A DNA stretch of 64,000 bases from Ichthyophis bannanicus (taxonomy: Eukaryota; Chordata; Amphibia; Gymnophiona; Ichthyophiidae): contig CM066033.1 of NCBI GenBank assembly GCA_033557465.1, forward strand, positions 18,105,080 to 18,169,079, read 5' to 3'. This document shows, piece after piece, positions 41,776-52,279 of this stretch. Numbering within the stretch: the stretch's first letter is position 1; each line of letters begins with the position of its first letter. The position numbers and the translations under genes are program-made. The notes below the pieces were generated by a model. The model searched no databases. It saw nothing but the letters and a program-made list of their open reading frames with translations, and was not told the DNA's origin.

Positions 41776-42031
41776 GGATTTAGGAAACCCAGCTACACTA
41801 ACAGCCGGGTTTAAAAAAGGTTTGGACAAGTTCCTGGAGGAAAGGTCCATAAGCCATTATTAAGAATGGACCTAGGATATCAATGCTTGACCCAGTACAA
41901 GCACTGTGCAACCTGTGTCTTTTGGGGAAACTGCTAGGTACGTATGACCTAGATTGGCCACTGTTGGAACCAGGATACTGGGCTTGATGGACCTTGGTCT
42001 GACCCAGTATGGCATATCTTATGTTCTTATG
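41776..42031 (+). mobile_element. CR1-type LINE 3' fragment inside DIRS-B (c)
   Basis: The coding end GFKKGLDKFLEERSISHY is followed by the 3' UTR (aggatatcaatgcttgaccc, gggcttgatggaccttggtc) and the terminal gttcttatg. The same 3' end occurs at 62083-62282. The left junction lies within a few bases of 41776; at the right, family B sequence resumes immediately after gttcttatg. A 5'-truncated insertion accompanied by target deletion would explain it. Confidence 0.8.
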
Positions 42032-42032
42032 T

Positions 42033-42600
42033 AACTCAGAGTTGCAGGCCTTGTCCTGTCAGGAACCGTTTCTCACTTTCTCTGGGGAAAAAGTGGTGCT
42101 GTGTCCCGTTCCGTCCTGTTTGCCAAAAGTAGTTTTGCCATTTCATGTGAATCAATCTGTCTTCTTGCCAGTATTGGATATTTCAGATGAGAACGCATCT
42201 GACCATAGCTTGCGTTTGTTAGACATAAAGAGAGTTCTTCGGCAATACTTGAAGGTCTTGGAGTCCTTCTGCAAGTCTGAGCATTTGTTTGTTCTCTTTG
42301 GAGGTCCGCATAAGGGTGAAGCGGCAGCCAAAGCTTCAATTTCCAGATGGGTCCGTGAAGCAATAGCATCAGCTTATATCTTGCAAGGTCGTCAGGTGCC
42401 CATGGGGCTGCGGGCTCATTCTACTAAAGCGCAAGTGACTTCGTGGGCAGAACATAGCTTGGTTCCTCCGGTTGAGATTTGCAGAGCAGCCACTTGGTCT
42501 TCCTTGAATACTTTTAGTAAACATTATCGCCTAGATGTTCAAGCGGCGGGAGATGCCTGTTTCGGTCTGCGGTTTTGCGGTCCGGGTGGACAGGTCCCTC
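42033..42600 (+). pseudogene. DIRS-B (c) tyrosine recombinase, C-terminal part
   Basis: It resumes at SELQALSCQEPFLTFSGEKV, just after the first catalytic arginine, which is lost. It keeps HxxR as HSTKAQ (the second residue of the pair is Lys rather than Arg), the ICRAATWSSLNTF block and the Tyr of SKHYRLD. The frame is open to about 42790. Missing the N-terminal half, it cannot be an active recombinase. Confidence 0.82.
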
Positions 42601-42629
42601 CCAGTAATTTACTGCTCTGTTACATCCCA

Positions 42630-42730
42630 GAGGTGAGGGACTGGACTGGAGGGACGATAAGGAAAGAGAAATTAGACTTACCTGCTAATTATTATTCCTT
42701 GAGGAACTTCAGTCCAGTCCCGATTCCCGC
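42630..42730 (+). repeat. Internal complementary region of DIRS-B (c)
   Basis: gagggactggactggaggga and aaattagacttacctgctaa are followed by tcagtccagtccc. The right half is complementary to the right terminus ending at 43161 (cagtaaagagaaatt on the complementary strand). Confidence 0.8.
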
Positions 42731-42984
42731 CCGGGGTTTGTCAGCCTCCACAGAGTCTTTGTGTTTGTGTGGGGTGACAGCAGCCAGGCAGTAGAAAATC
42801 AGCAAATTTTTTCGGTACTCAGACAATGTATACTCTGTATTCTTTCTTCTCTCTCCTTTCTGTCCTATTTCCTTCAAGCGGGAGAGGGAGAGTTATTCTC
42901 TTATTTAAGGGGGGTTTAGTTCAGTTTAAGAGTTAAGTTGTTTTATTTAATATTATTGCTACTTATTTGTTGCTCCTTTGAGTC

Positions 42985-43161
42985 TGCTTTGTCATTAGAT
43001 CACTGGGAGCTGGTGGGAGGTGCCAGCAGGATATGTACAGTGGTGTCACAATTCTGACATGCCCAGTCTCCATGCTGCGAGAGGAGGTGCACTACCCAGA
43101 GGTGAGGGACTGGACTGGAGTTCCTCAATGAACAATTAGCAGGTAAGTAAATTTCTCTTTA
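42985..43161 (+). repeat. Right inverted terminal repeat of DIRS-B (c)
   Basis: It includes gtcacaattctgacatgccc, gtctccatgctgcgagagg and gaggtgagggactggactgg, homologous to the right terminus of copy (b). DIRS-C sequence begins immediately after, at about 43162. Confidence 0.82.
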
Positions 43162-44640
43162 CTGCTAGATGAGGAAGGGCCTGCAGGGTCCCTCAATTTA
43201 CATCAAGATGCATCAGCTCCCTCCTCAGCTGCCAGGGCCTTATCTCTGTTCTCTTCCTCCTCTTTTACTCCTGCAGCAGCCACAGCAGCCCAGTGCAGGC
43301 AACAGGGATCAAGATTTGGCCCAATTTATGTCCCTCTTCAGGCAAGCTTGAGGCCTTTGGGCATCCACATCAGCTTCCCTCAAAGTGAGCACTTCTTCCT
43401 CCAGGCCAGTGGCAGTGGCAGCACACAGGGCACAAAAGCGCACTCTGACTGAGTCCACCTCAGAAGGGTCCACGCGGCCTGTAAAAGAGGTCTCCTGAGC
43501 TTCATTGGATGGTGCAATGGAACAGGATCATCTCTCCATAGAGGATAGCCCTCTATCTTCACATCGGGAAGACGGGGAGTGGTCTCCTTCCGATGACCAA
43601 GCAAAAGATCAGGAGGCAGCTCAGGATGTCAATTTATGCCGTAAGTAGGAACTTCTAGCATTGTTTACTCAGGCGGTGGATGCATTGTGCCTCTCGGAAT
43701 CTCAGGGACAGGAAATGATGCAAACTGCTTCTCAGGCGCTTCCCAGAGGATAGACCAAAGACAACTAACCACTGTTCAGGTCGGAGTTTATCCCCTTTTT
43801 CCTCCTCCCAGGTGAGTTTCAGAGATTCTTGGCGTTACCGACCAGGTTTGTATTCGGGGCTTCCATTCTCCAGAACTGCCCCTAGGTCGCAGCCTTTTTG
43901 GGCAGTGTATCAGACAAAGGACTCCTTCTCTGCCCCCTCAAAGTTTGCTGGCCCTAGTCGCTCCTCCCACTGACGCTCCTCTGGCCGACTCTGGGATGCC
44001 TCCAGTGGGGGGGGGCCATCTGGCCCTATTAACCCACAAGTGGGAAAAGATCACCACCGATCAATGGGTCCTCAGTATTGTCTACTGCGGCAATGTTCTA
44101 GAATGCGCCTATCCTATACACGATGCCTTCATATTTTCCCCTTGTGTCTCAGGGACAAAGCAGGAAGCCATACCGTTCATTCTCCACTGCCTCTTTAATG
44201 TTTAATGTTTAATAGAATTTGATATACCGCTCAGACCCGAAGGCATAGAGCGGTTTACAATATTACATCATTTAGGGAAACAAGAAAGGAACGCCATTTA
44301 TAAGATAGGACAGAGTAGAGTACAGAGACAGTCAAACAGATAAGAAGAAGAGAAGGACAAGCACAACACGTTACCCTGATACATGGTAGGGCATCAATAC
44401 TTAATCAAGGACTCCAGGTACAGATGCCACGGACCAACGCCTAAGGGCCACGCCAAAGGGCCCTCTGGCGAGGCCCTCAGGTGCGGGCCCGCAAGGCGCG
44501 GGCGCGCCCCGGCAATGACCGTTTTTATGCCGTTGGGCCCCGATGGAAAGAGGCGGGCTCTGGGAGGAAGGGGAGAGCTCCTGCTCACACCCCCGTCGAA
44601 CGCGCTGCTGCTCCTGGGCCCCGGCAACGACCTTGGGCCA
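43162..44640 (+). pseudogene. DIRS-C gag and start of RT, decayed
   Basis: Pro/Gln- and Ser-rich translations at 43170-43800 (for example REDGEWSPSDDQAKDQEAAQD with stops) resemble a divergent gag. WEKITTDQWVLSIVYCGNVLE at about 44041-44105 matches the start of RT seen in the other families. The region is interrupted by a 454-bp insertion at 44195-44648. Confidence 0.55.
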
Positions 44641-44648
44641 TTGAACAG
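44195..44648 (-). mobile_element. 454-bp retroposon with LINE-type tail and 7-bp TSD
   Basis: It is flanked by tgcctct at 44188-44194 and 44649-44655. Read on the minus strand, it has a GC-rich body and ends in gagcggtatatcaaattct followed by a repeated attaaac tail. This is like the 3' end of L2/CR1-type LINEs with short tandem tails. It carries no coding potential of its own. It could be a SINE or a chimeric non-autonomous element mobilised by an L2-like LINE. Confidence 0.65.
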
Positions 44649-44655
44649 TGCCTCT

Positions 44656-45215
44656 ACCAGAGACTACTACCGGACACTACTCCATCTACTTTGCCATTCC
44701 AAAGAAGGATGGCTCCTTTCTACCCATTCTGGACCTGGATCAACAGCGCTTTCGACATTTTACAGTGCTAGGATGCCACTTTCAGTTCAGCGCGTTGCTA
44801 TTTGGTCTCACAACAGCTCCATGTACCTTCTTCAAGGTCATGGTTGTAGAAGCAGCACCTCTGCGGAAGCAGGGTATCCACATACATCCGTACCTGGATG
44901 ACTAGCTCATCGTGGCAAAGTCTTATCTGGAGGCTCTAGCAGCTGTCTCCCAAGTCGTGACTTTCCTGGCGCATCTAGACTAGGAAGTCAATCATGCCAA
45001 GAGCTGTCTCAGTCCTTCCCAGTCCCTGGAGTTCCTGGGGGCCCACTTTGACACCCGACTTGGGCGGGTCTTCCTCTCGCCAGCTGCAGAGACTCTCAGG
45101 TCAACTCCAAATGTTCTGCCTTCAGGCTCGGCCCTGGGGTGGGACTATCTTCAAGTTTTGAGGGCCATGGCAGCGATGATCTATGTCGTCCCTTGGGCAT
45201 GAGCCCACATGCGAC
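44656..45215 (+). pseudogene. DIRS-C reverse transcriptase, C-terminal part
   Basis: IPKKDGSFLPILDLDQQRF, LFGLTTAPCTFFKVMVVEAA and the catalytic IHPYLDD are present. A TAG follows directly after YLDD at about 44903-44905, with further stops downstream. The RNase H start (TDAS block) is deleted: the sequence passes from RWSLTTQDYNQL directly to EVRAVRLALQ. Confidence 0.82.
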
Positions 45216-45239
45216 CCCTGCAATGGGCCCTTCTAACTC

Positions 45240-45830
45240 GCTGGTCTCTAACAACACAGGACTACAATCAGCTCGAGGTGCGAGCAGTCCGCCTTGCTCT
45301 GCAGACCTTTCTCCCGCTACTCTGCCATCACTCTGTCTGCGTCCTCTGCGACAATGCCACCACAGTGGCCTATCTCAACCAACAGGGTGACACAAAAGCC
45401 CTGGGAGTCGCCAGGGAGATGTTGCTACTCCTCCTTTGCGCCAAGTGGCACTTGCAATCTCTCTCAGCCCAACGCATTGCCAGGGTAGACAACGTTCAAG
45501 CCGACTTTCTGAGTCGGCATACTCTGGACCCTGGCAAGTAGGAACTCCATCTGATGGCCTTCCAGCATATTGAGTCTCTGGGACCAACCCAGGTTCGACC
45601 TCATGCCCACTGCTGCGAACGCCAAAGTCTCCGACTTCTTCAGTCACTGCAGGGAATTCGGCTATCAGGGGATAGACACCGTGGCCCGGCATTGGCCAGT
45701 GGTCTCATTGCTATACTTGTTTCCGCCATGGCCACTGATTGGGAGGTGTCTCCATCGCATCAAGTCTCACCCCGGTCTGGTGGTCCTGGTCGCACCCAGC
45801 TGATCCTTGCACCCGTGGTATGCGGACCTT
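45240..45830 (+). pseudogene. DIRS-C RNase H C-terminal part and methyltransferase-like region
   Basis: LEVRAVRLALQTFLPLL, LCDNATTVAYLNQQGDTKA and VQADFLSRH belong to RNase H, whose first catalytic motif is missing. The block with DLMPTAANAKVSDFF, LYLFPPWPLIGRCLHRI and LVVLVAPS (in two frames) corresponds to the Dam-like methyltransferase segment of DIRS elements. Confidence 0.8.
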
Positions 45831-45869
45831 GTTGGCTGCAAGTGACCTCACCCCTGCCGCTGGGCTCTC

Positions 45870-46915
45870 ATCACAGTCTCCTGAGGCAGGGCCCAGTCCT
45901 AATGGACAACCTGGCTCCTTAATCGCTTACGGCTTGGCTCTTAAGAAGTAGCGTCTAGTCCATAAAGGCTATTCGCTTAAGGTGGTTCAAATTCTGCTTA
46001 AAGCACGCTGCCCATCCACATCATTGGCTTACACTCGCATATGGCGCTTGTTTGAGTCATGGTGTGCTCATCAACAGTGTTCTCCATGGTGAGTGCAGAT
46101 TCCAGAAATCCCAGCGTTTCTACAGTACGGCTTGATAATGGTCTTGCTCTCAGCTCTCTCTTAGTAAAAGTAGCAGTCCTCAGGGGCCCTATTGTGGGGC
46201 ATTCGCTTGCATCTCACACAGACATCAGTCGTTTCCTGTGTGGGTCTGCACACTAAGGCCTCCACTCTGTCCACTTGTTCCCCCTTTGGGACCTTTCTCT
46301 CACGCTCCGGAGTCTTATGAAGACTCCCTTTGAGCCTCCCCAGCATGCTATTCTCAGAGACGTTTCCTTAAAGATGCTCTTAGTTACTAGCAAATCAGCC
46401 AGGCGTGTGTTGGAACTACAGGCGCTCTCCTGTCAAGAGCCCTTTTTCTTATTCACTTCTGAAGGGGTGTCACTTCGTGTCGTGCCCTCCTTCTTACCCA
46501 AGGTGCTTTCGCCCTTTCATGTGAATCAGACCATTTCCTTACCCTCCTTTCCGAAGGAACAAGGCTCTGAATCTCCGGACAATTTTCAAGCAATGTCCGG
46601 AGAGTTCTACGTCGCTACCTTAAGGTCACAGCTTCCTTTCGGAAGTCAGATCATCTGTTTGTATTATTTGCTGGGCCGCATAAAGGCCTGGCAGTGTCCA
46701 AGGCTACGATTGTGCACTGGATCAAGCACACCATCGAATCTGCTTACAGCCTACATAACAAGTCCATCCTTGTGGGGCTTCATGCGCATTCCACACAGGC
46801 TCAGGCAGCGTCTTGGGCAGAACGCTTGCACGTTTTGCCCATTGACATTTGTCATGCGGCCATCTGGTCCTCTCTATCCACTTTCACACACCACTACCAC
46901 CTTGACCGGCGGTAG
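45870..46915 (+). pseudogene. DIRS-C tyrosine recombinase, decayed
   Basis: The N-terminal part (LIAYGLALKK, STSLAYTRIWRLFESWC) is followed by frame changes. SARRVLELQALSCQEPF carries the first Arg. The HxxR motif reads HSTQ because of the codon at 46796-46798, so the catalytic arginine is lost. The Tyr is kept in FTHHYHLD. At least three frames are needed to read it. Confidence 0.82.
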
Positions 46916-46994
46916 TGGCGTGGCTTGGGCCAAGGCGCATTTCGGGGCCATTGTGGTAGAAGCGGCCGTTCCTTCCCACTCAGCAGGGATGTAG

Positions 46995-47095
46995 CTTGGG
47001 TACTTCCCACTTGTCTGGACTGGTCTAGCAGGATGAATTGGAAGAAGAAATTTCCTTTCCAGGAATCCTGCTAGACCAGTCCAGGACTCACCTCT
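46995..47095 (+). repeat. Internal complementary region of DIRS-C
   Basis: cccacttgtctggactggtc and ctagcaggatgaattgg pair with the left terminus; tttcctttccaggaatcct pairs with the right terminus at 47430-47460. Its position after the recombinase is that expected for DIRS. Confidence 0.82.
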
Positions 47096-47304
47096 CACTG
47101 CATTCTTCAGCAACAGCCTTGGGTCGTCATTCATTTAATACAGCTTTCTGGAAGGACAGGCTGTGATCTCAGTTTCAGGCTCAGAAGTCATTTTAGCCTG
47201 CCTACACCCTTTGTACATAGTTGCACTTGTTGGTGCTCACCGTTCCAGGTCCCCTGGGGACTTTTAATGCATTATGGTTGACATGGGGCTTCCTCTGCTT
47301 TTCC

Positions 47305-47460
47305 ATAAGTATATTGAGGGTGACACCTAGGGGAGCCTCTCTCTATGCCAGAGCCTGTTTATTGAGGCTTCTGACACTTTCTCTGTCTCCAACATCTGCT
47401 GACAGAGGGACTTAACCCACTTGTCTGGACTGGTTTAGAAGGATTCCTGGAAAGGAAATT
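47305..47460 (+). repeat. Right inverted terminal repeat of DIRS-C
   Basis: tgagggtgacacctaggg, ctctatgccagagcctg and cttaacccacttgtctggac are the reverse complement of the left terminus. The outer 20 bp (attcctggaaaggaaatt) match the internal complementary region. Confidence 0.82.
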
Positions 47461-47660
47461 AACAGCAAGTGAAATTTCTCCTTCGTGTTCCCTCCCTTGG
47501 TTCCATATCATTGCTACAGAAGGTTCATAAAGCTTTCCACCAGGATACTTTAATTTTCAGAACTTGCAGGATTCCAATCATCCCACTTTTATCCAAGTGT
47601 TGCTCTTCTGAAGTCTTACCTTTCCCTATCAATGAAGTTACTTTTCCATTTTTCTAACAG

Positions 47661-47768
47661 GCAGAAGAGGCTACTGTATGGATCCCACAGAAGAGAGCCT
47701 GAAAATAGAAGAGGTTCATCTCAGGAACCAGCTGGAGGGAGGAGAGGAGAATACGGATACCAAGATGG
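47661..47768 (+). CDS. Candidate linker exon of the same KRAB zinc-finger-type gene
   Basis: The acceptor ttccatttttctaacag and donor gtgagc frame 108 nt. In the phase left by the exon at 38513 it reads RRGYCMDPTEESLKIEEVHL and ends NTDTKMG, an acidic linker typical of exons between KRAB and the zinc-finger array in amphibian genes. It is again phase 1-1 and has no stop. No C2H2 exon follows within the window. The intron upstream of it, about 9.1 kb, is mostly the DIRS-C/B nest. Confidence 0.55.
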
Positions 47769-47906
47769 GTGAGCCAAGAATTCCTTTATGATACAATCCT
47801 TGCTATGTGCAGTGGAATATTTCTAAACTTAAGCATAGAGGGTGAATGTTAGGGCATATCAACAGAGAGGTTCCAGTAAAGACAAAAGTAACTTAAATGC
47901 CCTTAA

Positions 47907-47914
47907 GTATAGAG
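47907..47914. repeat. hAT target-site duplication, left copy
   Basis: gtatagag directly precedes the terminal caggcatgtccaac. The identical 8 bp are at 52280-52287. An 8-bp TSD is the hallmark of hAT transposons. Confidence 0.92.
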
Positions 47915-48257
47915 CAGGCATGTCCAACTTCGAAAAGATCGTGATTTACTTTATCCGGCCAAAAGTGCCGGTGATCTACCACCATGAAAATTAAGTTTCA
48001 AATTAGTTTCAAATTAAATTTTAACCCAATAAAGTTGGAGGATTCCTCCCCCCCCCCCTATTTTTAATGGACCTTCTGTCATTTTACTTGGATGTGATCA
48101 GCTGTTAAGCAAATTAAGCAAAAACAAAACAGAGAGACGAAGATCCAGTAAGAACTGCGAGGGGAAATGGAAAGTACATTTTTTCTTAAAGTTTTATTGA
48201 GTAATAACTTCCTTTATCTTTTATTGAGTAATTTGTGTTAAATTTAGGTTGAGTATT

Positions 48258-49477
48258 AGAAACATGATGACAGAAAAAGACCACACGGCCTATCTAGTCT
48301 GTCCTTCCATATCAACAACTACAACAGTCCACTTTTTACCTTTAGAGATCCTTTGTGTTTGTCCCATGCTTTTTTGAATTCAGTTACTGTCCTCATCTCC
48401 ACCACCTCCACTGGGAGACTATTCCACGGATCCACTACTCTTTCCTAAAAAGAAATATTTCCGCATATCACTCCTGAATCTATCTCCCTTCACCCTCATC
48501 CCAAGTCCCCTCGTAGCAGAACTTGCTTTTAATTGAAAGAGGCTCTCTCCCTGAACATTTATGCCACGGAGGTATTTAAACATCTCACTCATATCACCTC
48601 TATCCTGCCTTTCCTCTAAGGTGTACATATTAAGATCCTTAAGTCTGTTCTCATATGCTTTATAATGAAGCCCACTAATCATTTTAGTAGCCACCCTCTG
48701 CACCGACTCCGTCCTGTTCACATCTTTTTGAAGGTACGGTCTCCAGAATTGCACACTATACTCCAAATGAGGTCGCACCAAAGACTTATACAGAGGCATT
48801 ATCACCTCCTTTTTTCTGCTAGCCATTCCTCTCCGTATGCACCCAAGCATCCTTCTAGCTTTTGCCGTCGCCTTTTCTACCTGTTTAGCTACTTTAAGAT
48901 CATCAGACACAACCACGCCTAGGTCCCGCTCTTCTTTAGTGGACAAAAGTACTTCACCTCCTATACTGTATTGCTCCCTTGGATTGCTGCAGCCCAAATG
49001 CATGACCTTACATTTTTTAACATTAAATCCCAGCTGCCAAATTCTAGACCATTCTTCAAGCTTAGATAGATTCCTCCTCATGTTATCTACACCTTCCTGG
49101 GTGTTTATTCTATTGCAGATTTTGGTATCATCTGCAAAGAGGCAAACCTTACCCGACAGCCCTTCCGCTATATCACCAACAAAGATGTTAAAAAGAATCG
49201 GACCAAGGACAGATCCCTTAGGCACACCACTGGTAACATCCTTCTCCTCAGAGTGAGCTCCATTTACTTGTACTCTTTGTCGCCTCCCACCCAACCAATT
49301 TCTAACCCAAGCAGTAACTTTAGGGTCCATCCCTAGGGTGCTCAGTTTGTTTATAAGTCACCCTTGAGGAACAGTGTCAAAGGCTTTACTGAAATCTAAA
49401 TACACCACATCTACAGCTCTCCCTCGGTCCATCTCCCTGGTCACCCAGTCAAAGAAATCAGTCAGATATTGATCCAG
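48258..49477 (-). pseudogene. CR1/L2-type LINE (same family as 59166-62022), 5'-truncated
   Basis: The 303-codon ORF (49330-48419) starts MDPKVTAWVRNWLGGRRQRV and includes GVPKGSVLGPILFN and FADDTK. Its 3' UTR ends in a string complementary to gtcatcatgtttct. Broken RT sequence continues upstream to about 49477. It is very similar at the protein level to the plus-strand LINE at 60848-61951. It inserted into the hAT element, so it is younger. Confidence 0.88.
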
Positions 49478-49559
49478 GCTGATCTTGCACAATCTTTAAT
49501 ATTTCGCTCTTACTCATTAGTGAGACGTCTGAGCCTGCATTTCATCCACCAGCTTTTTG

Positions 49560-51313
49560 AAGTTGAATAAATATTGCGTGAGGGCCAGTTTTAGGGAATC
49601 CTGGAGATGTTCATCTGTTATGTTGGAACGTTTTGTACTCTGTCATTTTCAGATGGGAAAACACAGATTCACACAAATAAGTTGAACCGAAACAGGAGTG
49701 TACAGCTTCACTGCATCTTCTCAAGTTGGGAAATTTGTCTCTAGGCACTAGCTTCCAAAACGATTCTTGCTCAGCACAGATCTTGAGAAAAATGTCATTT
49801 TTAAGGGTTAATATTTCGTTTTCAAGAGATGGCTTGTTCAATGAGTAATATTTACTGATAGCAGCTGCAGTTTCTTTAATGTCCACATCTACTTTGAATG
49901 GGTATGACAAGTATTCCACAATTGTTCCAATTTTTTGGAAGCCACAGAATCTATTTTCGAATTCCTGGATAACAGAACAGATTTCTGTCACATACTTCTC
50001 TGAAAAACAAAATTTGGATATTGTCCCAGATGGTCTTCCGTATTAGGAAAATGATCAAAAGTGTTGTTTGCAAGGTCAGTCATCATTAGCTCAAGTTTGC
50101 TCTTGTAGGATGAAACTGTACTCATCATCTTGCCAATACTTTTGTTTTTACCTTGTAATTCAAGGATCATATCACTTAGTTCGCCTGTAAAGTCAGCGAG
50201 AAAAGTCAGATTACATAACCACTCCTCATCTTCCAACTCCACTTGGTCATCTCCCCTCTCCTTCAAAGAACTTCTTATTTCATTCAGCAAATCACAAAAT
50301 CTTTGCAGAAATTTGTGCCTACTTAGCCACCTTACATCTGTGTGCAAAATGATTTCCACTGCCCCTTCATCAAGAGTAAGATTGAAAAGACGTCTTTGAA
50401 GTGATTTTCCACGAACTTAATTTACAATTTTGAAAGTGATGTCCATGACAGTCCTTGCATTGAGTCTCTTGCTTGTCAAAACTTGCTGGTGAATGATGCA
50501 GTGGTAAGAAAGGAAATCTGGGAAGTCGTCATGCTGTCTACAGAGGGCTATGAAACCGTTAACCTCGCCTGTCATTGCTCTTGCTCCATCAGTAGTGATG
50601 AAATCAAGTCTATGCAATGGAAGATTACACTTTGTCACAAAAGAATGGAAAGAACTGAATATTTTCTGACCAGTAGTTCTCACTTTTAAAGAAATCATTC
50701 CAAGTAGTTCTTCTTTAACACTGAAGTCTTCAAAAACCATTCGGATAAAGACTAGTAACTGGGCTATGTCTCTTATGTCTGTAGATTCATCCAGTTGGAG
50801 TGAGAAAGCAACACAATTTGAAACATCCTCAACAATTGTTCAGTTGTGTCTCCACACATCTTTTCTGTTCGCCGCACAACAGCGTTTCTTGACAATTGTA
50901 CATCTTGAATAGCAGCTATGATCTCTTTCTTATTTTTAAATCCTTCAAAAAGATTGTAAGCTGCTTCAAGAAAACAATCTTTTACAAATTCCCCTTCAGT
51001 GAAGGTTTGCATTTCTTTGCAGTCAGGTTGCTGACCTTGAAGGATTCTATGCTTGCATTGACCGAATGTGACCTTGGCTGAGTAGCCAATTTTGATTCAA
51101 GTTCTTACGAATTTCACTTTTGGGTAGAAAATCAGCATCAAACCTATTGCTATGCAGAGCCTTATAATGATGTTCCAGATTACCCTTTTTGGGCAAGGAT
51201 ACTGGGGCGTTACAAATTAGACAACAACACTTGTCTTTCACCATGATGAAGAAGTAGTCCATTTCCCATTCATCATGAAAGTGGTAGGTTTTGCTCTTCT
51301 TTGGAACACTCAT
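49560..51313 (-). pseudogene. hAT transposase (BED zinc finger type), broken
   Basis: From the N-terminus at 51313: a BED-like zinc finger (CCCLICNAPV, HHYKALH), then a helical region (51012-50773). FITTDGARAMTG with HCIIHQQVL (50740-50417) is the catalytic-core part typical of hAT proteins related to ZBED5 and GTF2IRD2. DVRWLSRHKFLQRFCDLL follows (50359-49988). The C-terminal dimerisation block (49991-49611) has a CSEAVHSCFGSTYLCESVFS stretch. At least four stops or frameshifts separate these pieces, so it cannot be translated as one protein. Confidence 0.87.
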
Positions 51314-52279
51314 CTTCGTTATACTGGGGTGGCTGCTAAGTTAGTATAAATACTGGCTGAATCTGGTCCAAAACTGTCACTGTCCCAAAGTATTAAAGAT
51401 CAACAGGAACTGAAGACCTCTGGATGATGTGCAATACAAGGACTGGAGATGTCAAAACCATACATGCAGTTCTAAAAGTAAAAATAAGAATTCATCATAC
51501 TGATACCATAATCAAATGCCACCAAATAATCATCAAAAAAACTCAAACACCTGTCCAGCAAAGCAGATAAAATCAAATACCGCAAAACAAGTTCAAATAC
51601 CACCACACGCGATTTAATAAATTCTGCACACAGTGTAGAATCAACAATAGGCAAGGCGAAATAAAATTGCAGAGACAAGCAAAGGTCACAGTGGTTTGAA
51701 GCAATTCGAAGGCAAGGCATAGGCAAGTTAGAACAAAATTGGAAAAGCCCGCCAAAATCACCAAATTCTTGACACTTTGTTGTGTCTGCCCGAAAAAGTT
51801 TAATGAAAGCAAACTATAATGGGACCAACGACCAGCACACAACACAACTAATAAGGTAAGTTATTCCAGTAAAGCCCGGGGAATGGATATCACCCGGTAT
51901 ATAACACATTTCTAAGGGGTGTTGGGGGGAGGGCAGGAATGGGTGATTCTGAGAGGCAGGAGACCAGGTATGACACCAGGCCTGTGGCGTCTCGTCACAG
52001 GGCATGGACGGCGGCCCCCAGGGGTACCCAAAAACTATTGGCACAAAAAGTACAAGCGCCCCAAATACACCTGCAGGCAAGATTCCCGCAGGCAGGGAAA
52101 AAAGACAGGCAAAGGATCAGCAGCGGCGGCAAGCCCTCGGCAGACGACCTGCCGGCACGAGCTCTCTCCTAGTGACGGGGCGAGCTGCTTGAGAGATGGA
52201 GCCAAGTGGGGCTGGCGATCTACCTCTGACCCCTCCGTGATTTACAGGTAGATCGCGATCTACTTGTTGGACATGCCTG

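Larger units (their letters stand above)
40276..43161 (+). mobile_element. DIRS family B, copy (c), internally deleted and nested in DIRS-C
   Basis: A family B gag (40276-41775) is followed by a CR1-type 3' fragment (41776-42031), then the C-terminal recombinase (42033-42600), the internal complementary region (42630-42730) and a right terminal repeat ending at about 43161. RT, RNase H, the methyltransferase region and the N-terminal recombinase are missing exactly where the CR1 piece sits. No family B left terminus was found, so the left boundary with DIRS-C is uncertain. Confidence 0.8.
39315..47460 (+). mobile_element. DIRS family C element carrying a nested DIRS-B copy
   Basis: Inverted terminal repeats at 39315-39465 and 47305-47460 share ctagaccag(t), agacaagtgggttaag, gttggagacatgaaag-type and ggtgtcaccctcag-type blocks. 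An internal complementary region at 46995-47095 pairs with both ends. RT, RNase H, methyltransferase-like and recombinase remnants (44030-46915) differ from family B. Family B sequence from 40276 to 43161 lies within it, between the leader and the C-type gag remnant. The element sits between the two candidate host exons. Confidence 0.8.
47915..52279 (-). mobile_element. hAT DNA transposon with BED-type transposase, carrying a LINE fragment
   Basis: Terminal inverted repeats begin caggcatgtccaac at both ends, followed by imperfect complementary bases (gatcg(t/c)gat(t/c)tac). A perfect 8-bp TSD flanks it. The minus-strand transposase region (51313-49560) is degraded into several frames. A CR1/L2-type LINE fragment occupies 48258-49477. 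The total is 4.37 kb, of which about 3.15 kb is hAT. Confidence 0.93.
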
